NCBI GenBank assembly: GCA_029959085.1
Contig: JARWIR010000001.1
Location: 16,731,730 to 16,795,729, forward strand
Reading direction: 5' to 3'
Length of the DNA stretch: 64,000 nt
From: Nemophila menziesii
Lineage: Eukaryota > Streptophyta > Magnoliopsida > Boraginales > Hydrophyllaceae
The first letter of the stretch is position 1; each line of letters opens with the position of its first letter. The position numbers and the translations under genes were made by a program. Shown here piece by piece: positions 1-14,235 of the stretch. Under the pieces are notes generated by a model. That model saw only the letters and a list, made by a program, of their open reading frames with translations. It was not told the origin of the DNA and made no database searches.

Positions 1-95
1 TTGAGAAGCTTTCCATCACACAGAAGTTAAACATGTTTGTCTCTTCATACCATTAGTGCATTTAACTTAAAATGAACTCCATAGGCTTGGGTATT

Positions 96-3000
96 TGATG
101 TCTCCTCTTTTGTTCTAATTATATGCCTTTAGGAGACATCAAATTAGGTGATTATTTGACTAATTCGATAGACTTTTAGTATTAATTTGTTATATTTCAT
201 TTTCCATCCTTGAATCTTAGTATTTTTTATTTATTGAACTTTTGCGCGTAAAATGGTTTGTTTTAGTGTAAAGTTTGAATGTTTCTAATACTAGAAAGGA
301 GAGGAATCAAGAATGGAAGTCTTAGATCGTGTAAAGAAGTCAAAATCAAGAAGAAATATCCCGAACAATTGACAAATTATAGCTACAAAGCTGGAAGGCT
401 AATGGTAATTGCTGATTTTGAGCCACTTAAAGATGGATTCAGCCTCTGAGTTGTAAATAAGATTTGTGCCTTATCGAGTCACGCAGAATTAGCAAGTTGA
501 ATGAGTCAATTAGGAGATAAATTGAGAAAGTTACAGCCGTTTTAGTGGATGGTGTAAAGCAGTTACGGGATTCAGACTTGAAGAGTGGACTTTGGTAATT
601 AATTATTTCATCTAATCACTTAAAATAGCCCAAGTCCGAATTATTTAGTATAAATAGGCTTTTTGACTTTATTTTTAACACATAATTCATATTACACAAA
701 GTTAGAGCGTCAAAGAAAAAAGCAGAAGCTAGGAAGAAGGAAGAAGCCAAGAGCTGGAAAATTCAACCTCTCCAAATTAACAGCCAAATCCAACATCCTA
801 ATTAGGACTTTTATTTTATTCTCTTTCTGCAAAACATGAATTCCCTTATTTTTATTTCTTTCGTTTTAATTTCAATTATGAGCTAAATTTACTTTGTACT
901 TGAGGATCGCAACATGGGTTGAACCCTAACTAATTTAATTATTTTCCAATTTGGGATTTTAAGAATTTAATTTGAATTAGTATTTTACCTTGGCTCTTAT
1001 CTTGTGATTATTGATTATCCTTAGAGTCATGAACTACGGATAAGTTTTAGTATTTAGGCTATTCCATATAGTGGCGTATGGATCACCTTTACGGGAAGTT
1101 TAGATACAGAACTAGGTATTTGCCGCTGGTATCCGCCAATGACCTTGACAGGCTTGGCTACCCAATAGCCAAAGTGGTAAGTTTTAATCATCTGAAAGTA
1201 GTTTTAATCACCCTGACGGAGTTTAGAAGACCGTGGGAGAGCTCTGGTGGTCCTTTGTGTGTTCTAAAATAAATGCAAGTGTAATCGAACCACAACCGCA
1301 AGTGTACGGTTGTCTCAAGTAGTAATAATGATTCTAGGATCGTTCGCAGGGACGGTTTGGTTGACCACAATCTTTAACAAGTAATGAATGGTTGCACTTA
1401 CGAAAACAAGTAAAGAAATAATGATTGATTTGGTTTTTTGTATTAATTCTAATTAATGAAAGACTAATTGTAAAATGCAAATAAATAGTAAAACGCAAGT
1501 AAATAAGTGTAAAACGCAGTATGAGAAGGTAGCACTTGAGAACGCAAGGGATCCTCCTAATTCTATTTCATAACTTGTTCTGTTTAAGGGCTAAATTGGT
1601 CAATTACAATGGTAGGGATTCTAAATTCCTTATACCCCCGTCAGGGTGGACTATAAGGCTATCCTAGAGTGTCACTAGTCCCGTCAGGGTAAATATGATC
1701 CACTTTTAGATGTTTAAGAATTTTACCTCATTGGCCCTAAAATTAGCTAAGTTCGTCAGAATCACTAGTTTCTATTTTATATTGAATAATTGGTTCCGTA
1801 CCTAAACCCTCCGTCAGGATGATCCAATCGCCACTAATTGGAATAGCCTAGATACTAACACCTGTTCTTAGTTCATGACTCTAAAAATAGTAAATAAGCT
1901 TAATTTATCGAAAAGAGTAAAAGCCCCAATCTAATTTAATTTAACAGAAACCCAAATTCAGGACATGAAATTTAATAGAATTGGGAATTACCCATAAAGT
2001 ATTCTCAAGCACTAAAATATGTTTAGCTCATACTAATTAAAAAAGAAAACTAAATTAATTGAAATGGAATTCATATTTGATTACAGAATAAAAATTAAAA
2101 GAAACCTAATTTCCGGAATTGGAATGACTGAGAACGGAGATATAGACCCTCTCCAACTCTTGCAACTTCTTCTTTCTTCCTTCTGTTGCTTCTCTCTGAT
2201 GTTTTATCTTGTAAAAAGTGAATTGTGTGAAAAATAGAAGTCAAGAGCTCCTTTTATATGTGGAAAAACGGATTAGGGCTTGGACCTAATAATAAAACAC
2301 TAATTAAATGTCTAAGCCCAATTTCTAAGTCCAAAATCCCGTAACTGCTGATACACCTTCACTAAAACGGCTTTTCCCGCTTCGTTATGACTCCGATTGA
2401 CTTGATTCCAGTTGCTAAAGTTCCGTAACTCGATAAGGAATGTTTTCTCTTCAAAGGTCAGCGGCTAAATCATCTCTTAAGCGCCTTAAAATCAGCAATC
2501 TTTAGCCTGAAAAACAGATTTGCAGCTCTAAAAACAATTCTTTCGGGATTTATCTTCAAGTCTTGACTCCATATCACGATCTTTGACTCTCTTCTCGGAT
2601 TCCATAACTAGCTAATAATTAAAACCTACAAACTTTCCACTAAAATACACAAGATTACGCGCAAAAGTCTAATAAATCAAAATTACTAGAAATAAAATGG
2701 AAATTCCGGATTATTGCATTTTTAACTCAAAAGTCTATAAAAATATTCAAATAAACATAAAAAATGATGTCTCCCAAGGGTCGAAAATAAGAACAATTAG
2801 GAAGACATCAAGCTCTTAGGTTCACCCTGACGGGAGCTAAGAAACTTTAGAATCCCGACTAGCGTAAATATATTAATTCAACCCTTAAAAGAAAACATTA
2901 ATTAGGAAAGTTTGTGGTGAAACCCTAGCGTGACTCAAGTACTACATTTCTCTTGCGTCTACCTCCTTTACTTGCATTATTTCCTTTCTAGTTTAATTTA

Positions 3001-3238
3001 TTTAGTATGCAAATTACTTTTGCACTTTAGTTGTTAATCAAAAAACCCAAAACAAACATCATATCTTTTACTTTTTTCGTATTTGCAATTATTCCACTAT
3101 TTGATAACATTAGAGTCAACCTATTCCGTCCCTGCGAACGAACTTGATTATCATATATTACTTGGGATAACTGGACACTTGCAGTTAGTGGTTCCTCTAT
3201 TTTATCCGCATTATTTTATAACACACAAGGACCCACCA
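96..3238 (+). mobile_element. Solo LTR 'A' of a Ty3/gypsy-like family, interrupted by LTR B
   Basis: The unit starts TGATGTCTCC and ends ACCCACCA. It is flanked by a perfect 5-bp duplication GTATT (91-95 and 3239-3243), the mark of LTR retrotransposon integration, and no internal coding region is present, so it is a solo LTR left by LTR-LTR recombination. Without the nested insert (1245-2815) it is about 1,572 bp. Four further copies occur at 1245-2810, 30034-31608, 31945-33456 and 53784-55172. The gypsy assignment is inferred from copy D, which is followed by a TGGCGCC primer-binding site. The first 46 bp form an inverted repeat (96-105 with 132-141). The small ORFs inside are not genes. Confidence 0.85.
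1245..2810 (-). mobile_element. Solo LTR 'B', nested in LTR A in reverse orientation
   Basis: This second copy of the family is inserted into LTR A. The duplication AGCTC occurs at 1240-1244 and 2811-2815, and the sequence of copy A resumes directly after it. On the minus strand the LTR starts TGATGTCT at 2810 and ends near CCACCA at 1245, with a length of 1,566 bp. The motif CCGTCCCTGCGAACGA near its 3' end (minus-strand sense) is shared with copy A at about 3125-3142. No coding capacity is seen. Confidence 0.85.
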
Positions 3239-3243
3239 GTATT

Positions 3244-4810
3244 TTTTTGTCATTGTCGTGTAGAACTGGAGATGCTCAATAAAACACCGAGACAACTAAA
3301 AATTGATAGTGTATCGGCGCATCTGAGTATTTGCATCCCCGAAAAACTTAATATTGGTGCATGTACAACTTTTCAATCACAATGAAATAAACCACCATAT
3401 TTTTCTTCTAATGAGAGAATGTACAGAATTTGAGTCATATGTGAGTTCAACATGAAATGTCACAAATAAAACTGACATGAATGAACTTCTAAAGGAGAAC
3501 TTAAAAGTATAACCGGTAGAGAAATGCTTACCCGATGAACTTGAGATTACCTTATATTTGTCAATAAATAAATGATCGTCTCTACTATAGTAGAATTTGG
3601 CTTGAATTCTACATTGGTTTGGCCAGCATATCCGGGAGTTTCTATATTGGGCATGGGATAGGCCCCACCAAGTGACATAACACAAAGGGATTGAAGATTA
3701 GGTTCAACCTTTTCTAGCACTTGTCTTTAATGAATATAGATCCAATTAAAAGGTGTATAAAAACGTATATCCATCATTATTTAGTACAGTTTCATCAATA
3801 ATACGCCCTGATTTCCTTTGTTTTCCTAACTAATTACCAATCCAGCAAGTTTAATAGCAAGACAGCCAGTTTACGTAATTGTGTTAAATTGTAATCCAAG
3901 GTAACTAATAGAATTCACCATCATTAATATAAACTGTTCTCCGAGTCTATAGAAGAGATCTAAGTGTCGAACAATAAGTTCAAATATGTGAATTAGATTA
4001 GGAATTGAGTGTCCTTCCTCAACCAGAATCTTTTTTGTGTAACAAATCCATATTGGCATTCACGATTCACCAAGAGGTTACTTTCCTTGCCAGCACTTGC
4101 ATTAGTATATACAGTGCTTGTTTGATCCGGGAATTCCATACCTCGCAACGAACATATCCCGAGACACCGACTACCATTCAAAAAGAAAACAACCTGGGAG
4201 CATCGATCATTGAAAAACGCCCAATTTACATTAACTTTATCTTATTTTATATAAATAATCTTACCCCCTACATTCATCTAATTGATCTTCTTGTGGCGTC
4301 TCTTCCTCGACGACTTTTTCAGCCTCTAGCCCTAACAGAAAGAGGAAGAGCAATTTGAGTTCATCAGGCCTCCGGTCTCTAAAAATGGAACTCGTCAAGA
4401 GCAGTCCAAAAGTGTTTGAAGGTTGGCCAAAGCATCAAGCCTGAAAGTTTCCCATGATGGTCCGAGTCCAAAGATATTGATTATGGTAACTGGTCTGAGT
4501 GTCGTGACCCCGGTGTTGAGTGTTTCTAATGCTTCTCTCACCCCTCAACCTCATGCCCAATCTCCCCAACTTTTGGCTACCCATATGGTGCAATCATTCT
4601 GATCAGCCGAGGAGGCTGGGATCTTGATGCAAGAGGTATCCAGACCATGAGTCTTATTCAAGATTTTTACAAGCGAGTTCTTAACAGACCAAATAATCAA
4701 CGTTGGCAAATCGATACTAATAATTTTTCTGAAAACCTACAATCAACTAAGCAATAAACACATTTATACACCCTAATTGTTAGATTTTACCAAAAAAATT
4801 GAGATTGTAA
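3244..4810. other. Intergenic, no recognised gene
   Basis: Short ORFs exist on both strands (117 codons at 4005-4358 on +, 102 codons at 3377-3685 on -), but none matches a family I know and they overlap each other. The stretch 4,380-4,720 is richer in GC than its surroundings, and I could not assign it. Confidence 0.4.
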
Positions 4811-5010
4811 CTAGTTGGGTTAGCTCATGTGGCCAGATCCTTGTTACTTCTTGTGCACTTTGAAGGTGTGAATGATAAGTACATGGTTCAAATACCTCCT
4901 TGAACATGAGAAGCCTAGTTCGTGTACACCTTTGGGTTATGCATAGGAAGGTGTGCATATTCTCCGTGGAATTAGTCGAGGTACGTGCAAACTGACCCAG
5001 ACCATGCACG
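4811..5010 (+). mobile_element. tRNA-derived SINE, copy 1
   Basis: An A-box-like stretch (TTAGCTCATGTGGCCAGAT, 4820-4838) is followed by a B box (GGTTCAAATACC, 4885-4896), at the spacing of an internal RNA polymerase III promoter. The 3' part has the AATTAGTCGAGGTACGTGCA motif seen in reverse complement in the SINE at 35,558-35,688. The 5' part resembles the element at 52,001. I found no clear target-site duplication, so the boundaries are approximate. Confidence 0.6.
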
Positions 5011-7507
<2,497 letters not shown>

Positions 7508-7589
7508 TACCATTAATCGATTTCCTCCTTTATCATTTTTTCTCTCTTCTATTTCCAGCTCCGACCACAACCACCAACCATCGCCGGAA

Positions 7590-7825
7590 AAAGTTCTGAG
7601 TATGGAGAAAGTTCTAAGCATGAAGTTCTGAGCATGGAGTACTGAGTATGAAAAAAGTTACTATGCATTGGAAAAAGTACTGAGTATCGAAAAAAGTTAC
7701 TAAGTATTCGAATTTTTTATTGAGTCGGGTATGCTCGTATGCTCAGTAACTTTACCGAGTATGCTCGTTTGCTTAGTAATTTACTGAGCATACTCAGTAA
7801 TTTTACTGAGTATGCAAAAAAATTC
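7590..7825. repeat. Cluster of short TGAGTATG/TGAGCATG repeats and palindromes
   Basis: About fourteen copies of a degenerate ACTGAGTATG unit are packed into roughly 230 bp. The first half is in direct orientation (AGTTCTGAGCATGG, AGTACTGAGTATG). The second half is inverted and palindromic (CATACTCAGTAA followed by TTTTACTGAGTATG). No gene or terminal repeat explains it. Confidence 0.7.
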
Positions 7826-8129
7826 AATGAGTTTTTTGGATTTTTACGTAGAATTCATAGAGAAATTGATTAGTCTACAATACTTGTATCACATTATTAT
7901 ATCTGGAAAAAATTCAAAAAAGAAATGCTAAAATTCACAAATTATTCTGCAATCTTTATTAGTCAAACTATTACATCTGGAAACTGAGTATATGTGTATA
8001 GTACAAGCCGTGGAAATTGAGACTAACACCTCAAAACAGCACGTCGCTTGAATACTTCCTTAAGCCTCTAATCACCCGCCATTTCTTGCATTGTCATCAT
8101 ACTTTGATTGGTTGTTTTGCAAATAAGTC

Positions 8130-8765
8130 CTTGACTGTTTGATATATTATCAAACACTCATCAAACATTCTTCATCATGATTTGAAATTAGAAACTCTTT
8201 CATTAATTTTAAATCTGTTGAATCATATTAAGCACATTATCTCCATCACCATCACCACAAGTAATTGAATTTAAGTAACATTTTGTAAGTAGTTGCAGAC
8301 ACTGAAAACCCAAGTTGTTTCATTTCCTTAATTAATAGAATTACCTCTTGATATTTATTATTCTTGAGATATCCTTGAATCATAACCATGTTTTTCCATA
8401 CTTGACACCAACTCTATCGCTTCTTCAGTTCCTCTCAACAAAATCCACCTATCATTATGATAAGTATTTCATCATGATTTGAAATCAGAAACTCTTTCAT
8501 TGATTTTAAATCTGATCATATTAAGCACATTATCTCCATCACCATCACCACAAGTAATTGAATTTAAGTAACATTTTGTAAGTAGTTGCAGACACTAAAA
8601 ACCCAAGTTGTTTCATTTCCTTAATTAATAGAATTTCCTCTTGATATTTATTATTTTTGAGATATCCTTGAATCATAACCATGTTTTTCCATACTTGACA
8701 CCAACTTTATTGCTTCTTCAGTTCCTATCAACAAAATCCACCTATCATTATATTATAAGTATTTA
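8130..8765 (-). pseudogene. PPR-like gene relic, tandemly duplicated
   Basis: Two direct copies of a 297-bp unit (8171-8467 and 8468 to about 8762) are nearly identical. Read on the minus strand, a unit encodes pieces such as GTEEAIELVSSMEKHGYDS and YQEVILLIKEMKQLGFSVSA. These have the two-helix pattern of pentatricopeptide repeats, the family of organelle RNA-binding proteins in plants. Stops (for example after the first piece) and frame changes break it, and no start or full repeat tract is visible. The family assignment is by eye and moderate. It is a relic and not a working gene. Confidence 0.45.
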
Positions 8766-9468
8766 CATCAGAACGGTGAGGCTCACCACCACCTCGCACC
8801 ACGAACGGTGAGGCTAACCTGGATATATCTTGCGTACTGACTCGACAAGGCATCGAATCTTTACATGTGACGCGCCAGAGTTTTCTCAGGCCTTCTTCTC
8901 CAACAAGGATGGAAGATCGAGATCCGCCAGATCTTCACTTTCTCCGAGCAGTTGTGATTCACGGAGCTCGTTCGCAGGCCGTTAATGGAGCTCGTTCACC
9001 GGAGCATCCTAGTAGTGGAACGGATGAGCTCATTTGTATTCTGATTTGCAGCAATGTTTGAGTGATTTAGCAAGTTAATCGCGTGAGAGAAATAAGATAA
9101 AGTAAAGAGGAAAGATAAATTAGCGTTTTTAATTTTTTTTTTAGAATAAATTAGTATAAATAGGGGGGAAACAAAAGAGGGTACAATAGTAGTTGTATTT
9201 TCGGCCTATGGTGTTAAATTTAGTCTGTGACATTTAGTAAGAAGATGAAATTCACCCGGTATTGGATAATAATCTCATATTATTTTTGTATTTTATTTAT
9301 TGGTAGAAAATACGAGACATATAAGTAAAAATAATAAAAGAAGGTAAGGTGCATTATAGTTTTGTTTAAAAAATATATAATGTAAAACATGTTTAACTGG
9401 AAAAAAATCATGGATAAAGAAGTTTAATTTTAAATAATCAAAACACTTAAAAAATCAAGATCACTTAG
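8766..9468. other. Intergenic, no recognised gene
   Basis: A GC-richer patch at 8,780-9,060 has a direct repeat (GAACGGTGAGGCT at 8773 and 8803) and a 64-codon ORF (8867-9061, +) that I do not recognise. The rest is AT-rich. Confidence 0.4.
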
Positions 9469-9858
9469 GCTAAGTTCAATAGTTTCCCAATTTATTTGTC
9501 AGTATTGAGAGTCAAACACCTATTTTCTATCAAATATCAACCCCGTAAAACAACTCTACTCCAACAGCTTCCCAATTTTGACCTCACAATTTCAAAAAAC
9601 ACTATTTTAATTTTATCTTAACAATTTATTTTAATTAATTAATTTATTAAATTTTAAAATTATCAAACAATTATTTAGTTATTATTTTATTTTCAAATTT
9701 AATATATAGATATTCGAAACAAAAAATATATAATGTTAATAGATTTTAATAATTTAATATTCAAATTATAATTTTAAAAAATTATAAAATATAAATATTT
9801 CATATTTCATATATATAATACAAAATTAAGAATATATTTTGAATCAAGAAAAAACAAA
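9469..9858 (+). mobile_element. Left arm of an AT-rich TIR element
   Basis: This starts AGGCTAAGTTCAATAG. Over the first 120 bp or so it resembles, in reverse complement, the units at 26,740-27,005: both share a TTTTCTNTCAAATANCAAC block and an YTCCAACAGYTTCCCAATTT block. It then runs into very AT-rich filler. It is interrupted at about 9,859 by the truncated LINE. It is probably the left arm of an old non-autonomous element. No target duplication was found. Confidence 0.5.
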
Positions 9859-12110
9859 ATTGAGAGAGGGTCTTTCGGATTGGAAGAATTCAGTGTTTGG
9901 TGATATACATAAGAAAAAAGGGTTCTTCTAACACGACTTGAAGGGATTCAGCGGTCGTTACAGAATTCGTATAATTCGTCACTCGTTGATTTGGGTAAAA
10001 GACTTCGTAGCGAATATTTGAGTGTATTAAAAGAAGAGGAGCATCTTTGGTTTCAATGGTCTAAGGAGAAATGGATACGGTCGAGTGATAGGAATACTAG
10101 GTATTATCATATGGCGACTATGAAGAAACGTAAATCGGCTCATATCCTTCAACTTAAGGGTGGCGATGGTAACTGGGTACAGGATAAGGAGGCTTTAGGA
10201 GAGTTGGTCCGTGGGTTTTATGGATATCTATTCGAAACCAATTCGTTTTGTGGGTCCTTTTTCGTTACCGCATGGTAGAAATTTGGACACGTTGGAAAGA
10301 GGTATATTGGAGGAGGAATTCACGAACGAGGAAAGTAGGGTAGCCGTTTTCCAATCGGATCCGAACAAGGTCCCTGGGAGTGGTGGGGTTTCAGTTTTAT
10401 TTTATCAAAAATGTTGGGATACTGTTGGGTCGGATATTTGCGATATGGTGAGACACTCGGTCAACAAAGGGGAGGGGCCATCAGGATTAAATCACACTTT
10501 TGTAAATTTAATTCCGAAGGTACCGGATCCTGAGGTGGTTGGGGAACTTAGACCCATTAGTCTCATCAACATTCCGTTCAAGTTCATGATGAAAGCCATG
10601 GTTAACAGAATTCGTCTGTTCTTAGCTGAGAAGATTGGTCCAAATTAGAGTATCTTCTTGCCGGGGAGATCCACCATTGATAATGTTGTTCTTGTTCAAG
10701 AAATTGATCATAGGATGCAGAAGATGGTGTCGAAAACGGGTTATATGGCTATTAAGATCGATCTTGCGAAGGCCTATGATAAGTTAAATTGGAGGTTTAT
10801 CGAAGATACGATTGCACATTTTGGGTTTCTTGAAAGTTGGATAAAGTTGATCATGTCAGGTATGGCTACTAATACTATGAGTGTGTTGTGGAATGGGGAG
10901 CAATTAGAGAGCTTCGTGCCTCAGCGAGGAATTCGTCAGGGAGACCTTCTAGCCCCTTATCTTTTTGTTTTGTGTATTGAAAGATTATCTATGCTTATAC
11001 AGGACCTTTGTGGTGGAAATGAGTTGTTACCCATTCGGCTTCACCAACAGGGGCCGCCGATCTCACACGTTTTCTTTGCAGATGATTTGCTACTTTTCGC
11101 GGAGGCTAATGAAGTCCAAATTTATTTAATTAAGGAGGTGTTGAGGGTGTTTTGTAGTGAAGATGGACAGACTGTGAGTGAGGAGAAGTCCTTAATCTAT
11201 TTTTCGACGAATGTTACAGAAGATAAAGCGGCAGAACTCGCTGAACGAAGTGGATTCACACTTAGTGATTCATTGGGAAAGTACCTTGGCACGCCGATTC
11301 GGTCTCAAAGATTACCCCGTTGCTTTTTCCAAGGGATTGTGTCTAAAATGCAGAATAAGCTACCTAATTGGAAGAGTCAGAATCTTTCTATGGCAGGAAG
11401 AATAACACTAGCCAAGGCTGTTCTTTCGGCTATGCCTACATATGTGATGCAAACGATAAAACTCCCAATTCACGTATGTGAGGAGATAGATAATATTATA
11501 CGGGATTTTATATGGGGCTCGTCAGAAGAGGGACGGAAAATACATTCGTTATCTTGGAGGACGTTGTGTAAGCCCAAAAAACAAGGAGGATTGGGGTTAA
11601 GAAGTGCGAGAGAATATAATAAGGCGTTATTAGCTAAGTTGGGATGGAAGATACTTGCTAATGATCAAGCTTTGTGGGTCCATGCGATTAGCCAAAAATA
11701 CTTCCGTTTGGGATTCTTAGATCGTGAGATCAAACCTTCCGATTCGAGGATGTGTAAGGCTATATTGGAGTGAAAGGAGGTCTTGAAGCAGGGTGTTAAT
11801 GAAGTAAGTGTTGGAACTGAGAGATTTTATAAGTGGGTTCATGAACCGTCGGATGTTTTCTCGGTCAAATCCGCTTACAATAAATTGACGTTTGAGGAAG
11901 GGGTGGTGAATTTCAATTGGGAGTTGGTTTGGAATTTAAAATACCCTCAAAAAGTGAAGAATCTTCTATGGCGTGCAATTTGGAATCGCTTACCTACTCT
12001 GTCTAATCTCAAGTTGCGAGGAGTTATAGACGATGCAGTGTGCGGTAGATGTGGACTAAGGGAAGAATCAGTTGTACATTTATTTCGCTACTGTAATGGA
12101 TATACTGCTA
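9859..12110 (+). pseudogene. LINE ORF2: reverse transcriptase and zf-RVT part
   Basis: The RT core is clear. Motif A is AIKIDLAKAYDKLNW (first catalytic Asp), motif B is QRGIRQGDLLAPYLF, and motif C is FADDLLLFAEA. The upstream SGGVSVLFYQKCW and PGRSTIDN blocks are typical of plant LINEs. The zinc segment CGRCGLREESVVHLF follows near 12,040-12,085. Damage: a frame change near 10,215, an in-frame TAG at 10,646-10,648 where the family has a sense codon (IGPN*SIF), and an in-frame TGA at 11,771-11,773 with part of the linker missing. The RT catalytic residues themselves are intact. Confidence 0.9.
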
Positions 12111-12119
12111 CGTTTCTTT

Positions 12120-12450
12120 TTTTGTATTGCAGGTGTAAGTGGCGAGGCGCGGGAAAGGGCTGCTGAAGGAGCTCCTGGTTTGGCGCGTGTTGATGTGGAA
12201 AGCTGGAATGTTACAGCGCAGCAAAGTGGGAGTTCTTGGATAGCACAGGGACCGGAGCAAGAGACTGAACCGGAAACAGCAGCACAGCAGCGCGGGGAAG
12301 AACCAGTGGCAGCAGCGTTTCAGGTGGCCTCTGCAGCTCTCAGCAGTGGCAACTCAACAACTCAGGGGCGGAAATGAACAACAGTCCTCAGCAGCGGCAG
12401 CTCTACAATCCAGTGGTGGTAATGAACAGCAGCGCAGGTCCTCGAATGCT
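12120..12450 (+). other. Gln/Ala/Ser-rich insert between zf-RVT and RNase H of the LINE
   Basis: The usual short linker is replaced by about 330 bp of GC-rich sequence coding for Gln-, Ala- and Ser-rich low-complexity protein (tracts such as SGGNEQQRRSS). The frame differs from the RT ORF on its left, while its last third is in frame with the RNase H on its right. At its start there is an intron-like piece from GTAATGG (12,094) to TTGCAG (12,131). It could be captured host sequence or slippage of CAG-like repeats. Confidence 0.5.
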
Positions 12451-13245
12451 GGAAATGATAGGTTTGCGAACTTGGATGACGTTGAGTGGTGGAAGCAAAT
12501 GTTGGCTAAAAAGGAATGCGTTAATAGGATTGAACGGAGAAGTATTTTCGCGGCGTATATTTGGAATGTTTGGGTTGAGAGGAATAAAAGACTTTTCGAT
12601 CCGAGTACTAAGGAAAAGTCTAGCAGGGACTTAAGTGTAATTATCAAGAATTTGGCTTGTGACTATGTTAGAACTTGGGGTATGGAACGCGATGGGGGTT
12701 TAATCGTCTCTGCGAAGAGTATTCTTATCAAGTGGGATAAGCCTAAGGGTGGATTAAAATTAAATATAGATGGTGCGGTTAGTCGGGATATAAAGAAAGC
12801 GGGCATTGGAGGTTTATTCCGAAATAGCAACGGGGATTACTTTAATGGCTTTGCAGGTCAATGTGTTGCGAATTCTCCTTTTGATGCGGAGATTCTCGCG
12901 CTTCTTTTTGGTCTTCATTTGGCAGTGGAACAAGACATTACATCTCTTCTTATCGAGACAGATTCGAGTGAGTTGTACGCGCTAGTGAAGGACGGTGCGA
13001 ACTCAAAGGTGCATGTGGATGATAAGGTAAGGGCTTGCCGAGATATTATGGGGGCTAATAGTCGTTTTGAGATGGTGTGGTGCTACAGGGAAGCAAATGG
13101 GTGCGCAGACTGGTTAGCTAAGTACGGTATGAACAGGGAGGGTGGGTCTATCACACTCAAGGACCCTCCGGATGGCTTATGGCGCTTATTAACAATGGAT
13201 AGGTGTGGCTGGGCTGTGCCTAGAACTGTATTAGATAATCAATAA
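12346..13245 (+). pseudogene. LINE ORF2: RNase H domain
   Basis: An open frame of 299 codons. After the Gln-rich start comes WWKQMLAKKECVNRIE and an FAAYIWNVWVERN block, then a plant-type RNase H: LNIDGAVSRD (Asp), FDAEILALLFGLHLA (Glu), LIETDSSELYALV (Asp) and REANGCADWLAKYG (Asp). The four acidic catalytic positions are all present, so this domain is intact although separated in frame from the RT. It would remove RNA from the RNA-DNA hybrid during retrotransposition. A related fragment lies at 48,222-48,450 on the minus strand. Confidence 0.85.
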
Positions 13246-13285
13246 TTGGAGGTTTTCCTCCCGGTCGTTTTTAGACCTCTCTTGT

Positions 13286-13289
<4 letters not shown>

Positions 13290-13357
<68 letters not shown>
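13290..13357. repeat. (AT)n microsatellite, LINE tail
   Basis: About 34 AT repeats directly after the LINE 3' end (CTTGTAACAAAT). Plant LINEs often end in A-rich or simple-repeat tails. Confidence 0.95.
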
Positions 13358-13358
<1 letters not shown>

Positions 13359-13622
13359 TTAGGTTTATAAAAATAATATTAATTTCTTATAAAAAAATAA
13401 GAAAATTATATAATCATACAAAAATAATTAATTTAAAAAGATAAACATAAATTAAAAACAAAACAAAAATAGTTGTAAATTTTAAAAACATGATGTAAAG
13501 AAATTAAAAAGAAAATGAAAAAAGGAAGTAGGGAGTACTTGATTACTAGTGTTTACATATATAAAGTTTTACTTCTAAATAATTTCTTATAAATTGGGAT
13601 CTTTATAATTGGGATTTCTATA

Positions 13623-13675
13623 TAAGGCTAAGTCTAATAGTCTCTACATTGTAGCTTTTTGCTACAATTGGGGGT
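13623..13675 (+). repeat. Left 53-bp terminal inverted repeat
   Basis: Begins TAAGGCTAAGTCTAATAG and ends GCTACAATTGGGGGT. It matches the reverse complement of 27,041-27,093 at 46 of 53 positions. Confidence 0.85.
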
Positions 13676-14235
13676 AGAGTCTTCTATTTATTCATTTCAA
13701 CAGGTTCCCGATTAAAAGAATCCCAATTAAAGGGATCCCAATTCATAAATTTTTCTCATTACATGTGGCTAGTTTTTTCACTCTCAATCTCTATTATTTT
13801 AATATACTGTTTTTTTTTTCATTAATTACCTTTTTTATAAAGAAATAATTCTCAATTAATTACATTTGCTCACTTTTCATTCCCAAAAAAAAGGAAGGAA
13901 GAAATTACTTCCTACTTACTCACAAAAAATTAACTTAATTCTCAATTAATTACTTTTGACATATTTAACTTCCATTTTTACCCCTTATAAATACCTATTT
14001 CATATCTTAATTAAATCATTAGTGCTGAAACCCTATCATTAATAATCCCCTATTTTTCTTCTTCTTCTCTTTATTACGTTCAATTCAACGTTTCCAAAAA
14101 CGTCAAACACCATAGCTAACTTTCTCACACCTTCATCTCTCTTGCGGCACGCTCAAGCTAAATTCACTTTCTGCTTCGAATTAATTCCTAATTTCTCTTG
14201 ATTTTGCTCTAATCATTCATATATATCGTAGTACT

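Larger units (their letters stand above)
9859..13357 (+). mobile_element. 5'-truncated LINE (non-LTR retrotransposon)
   Basis: The element keeps the C-terminal part of a plant L1-type ORF2: the region before the RT, reverse transcriptase, a zinc-binding (zf-RVT) segment and RNase H. It ends in a simple-repeat (AT)n tail at 13,290-13,357. The endonuclease and ORF1 are missing, as expected from incomplete target-primed reverse transcription. Frameshifts and stops mean it cannot make a full product. The junction at about 9,859 is placed where coding similarity (SDWKNSVFGDIHKKK) begins. Confidence 0.85.
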
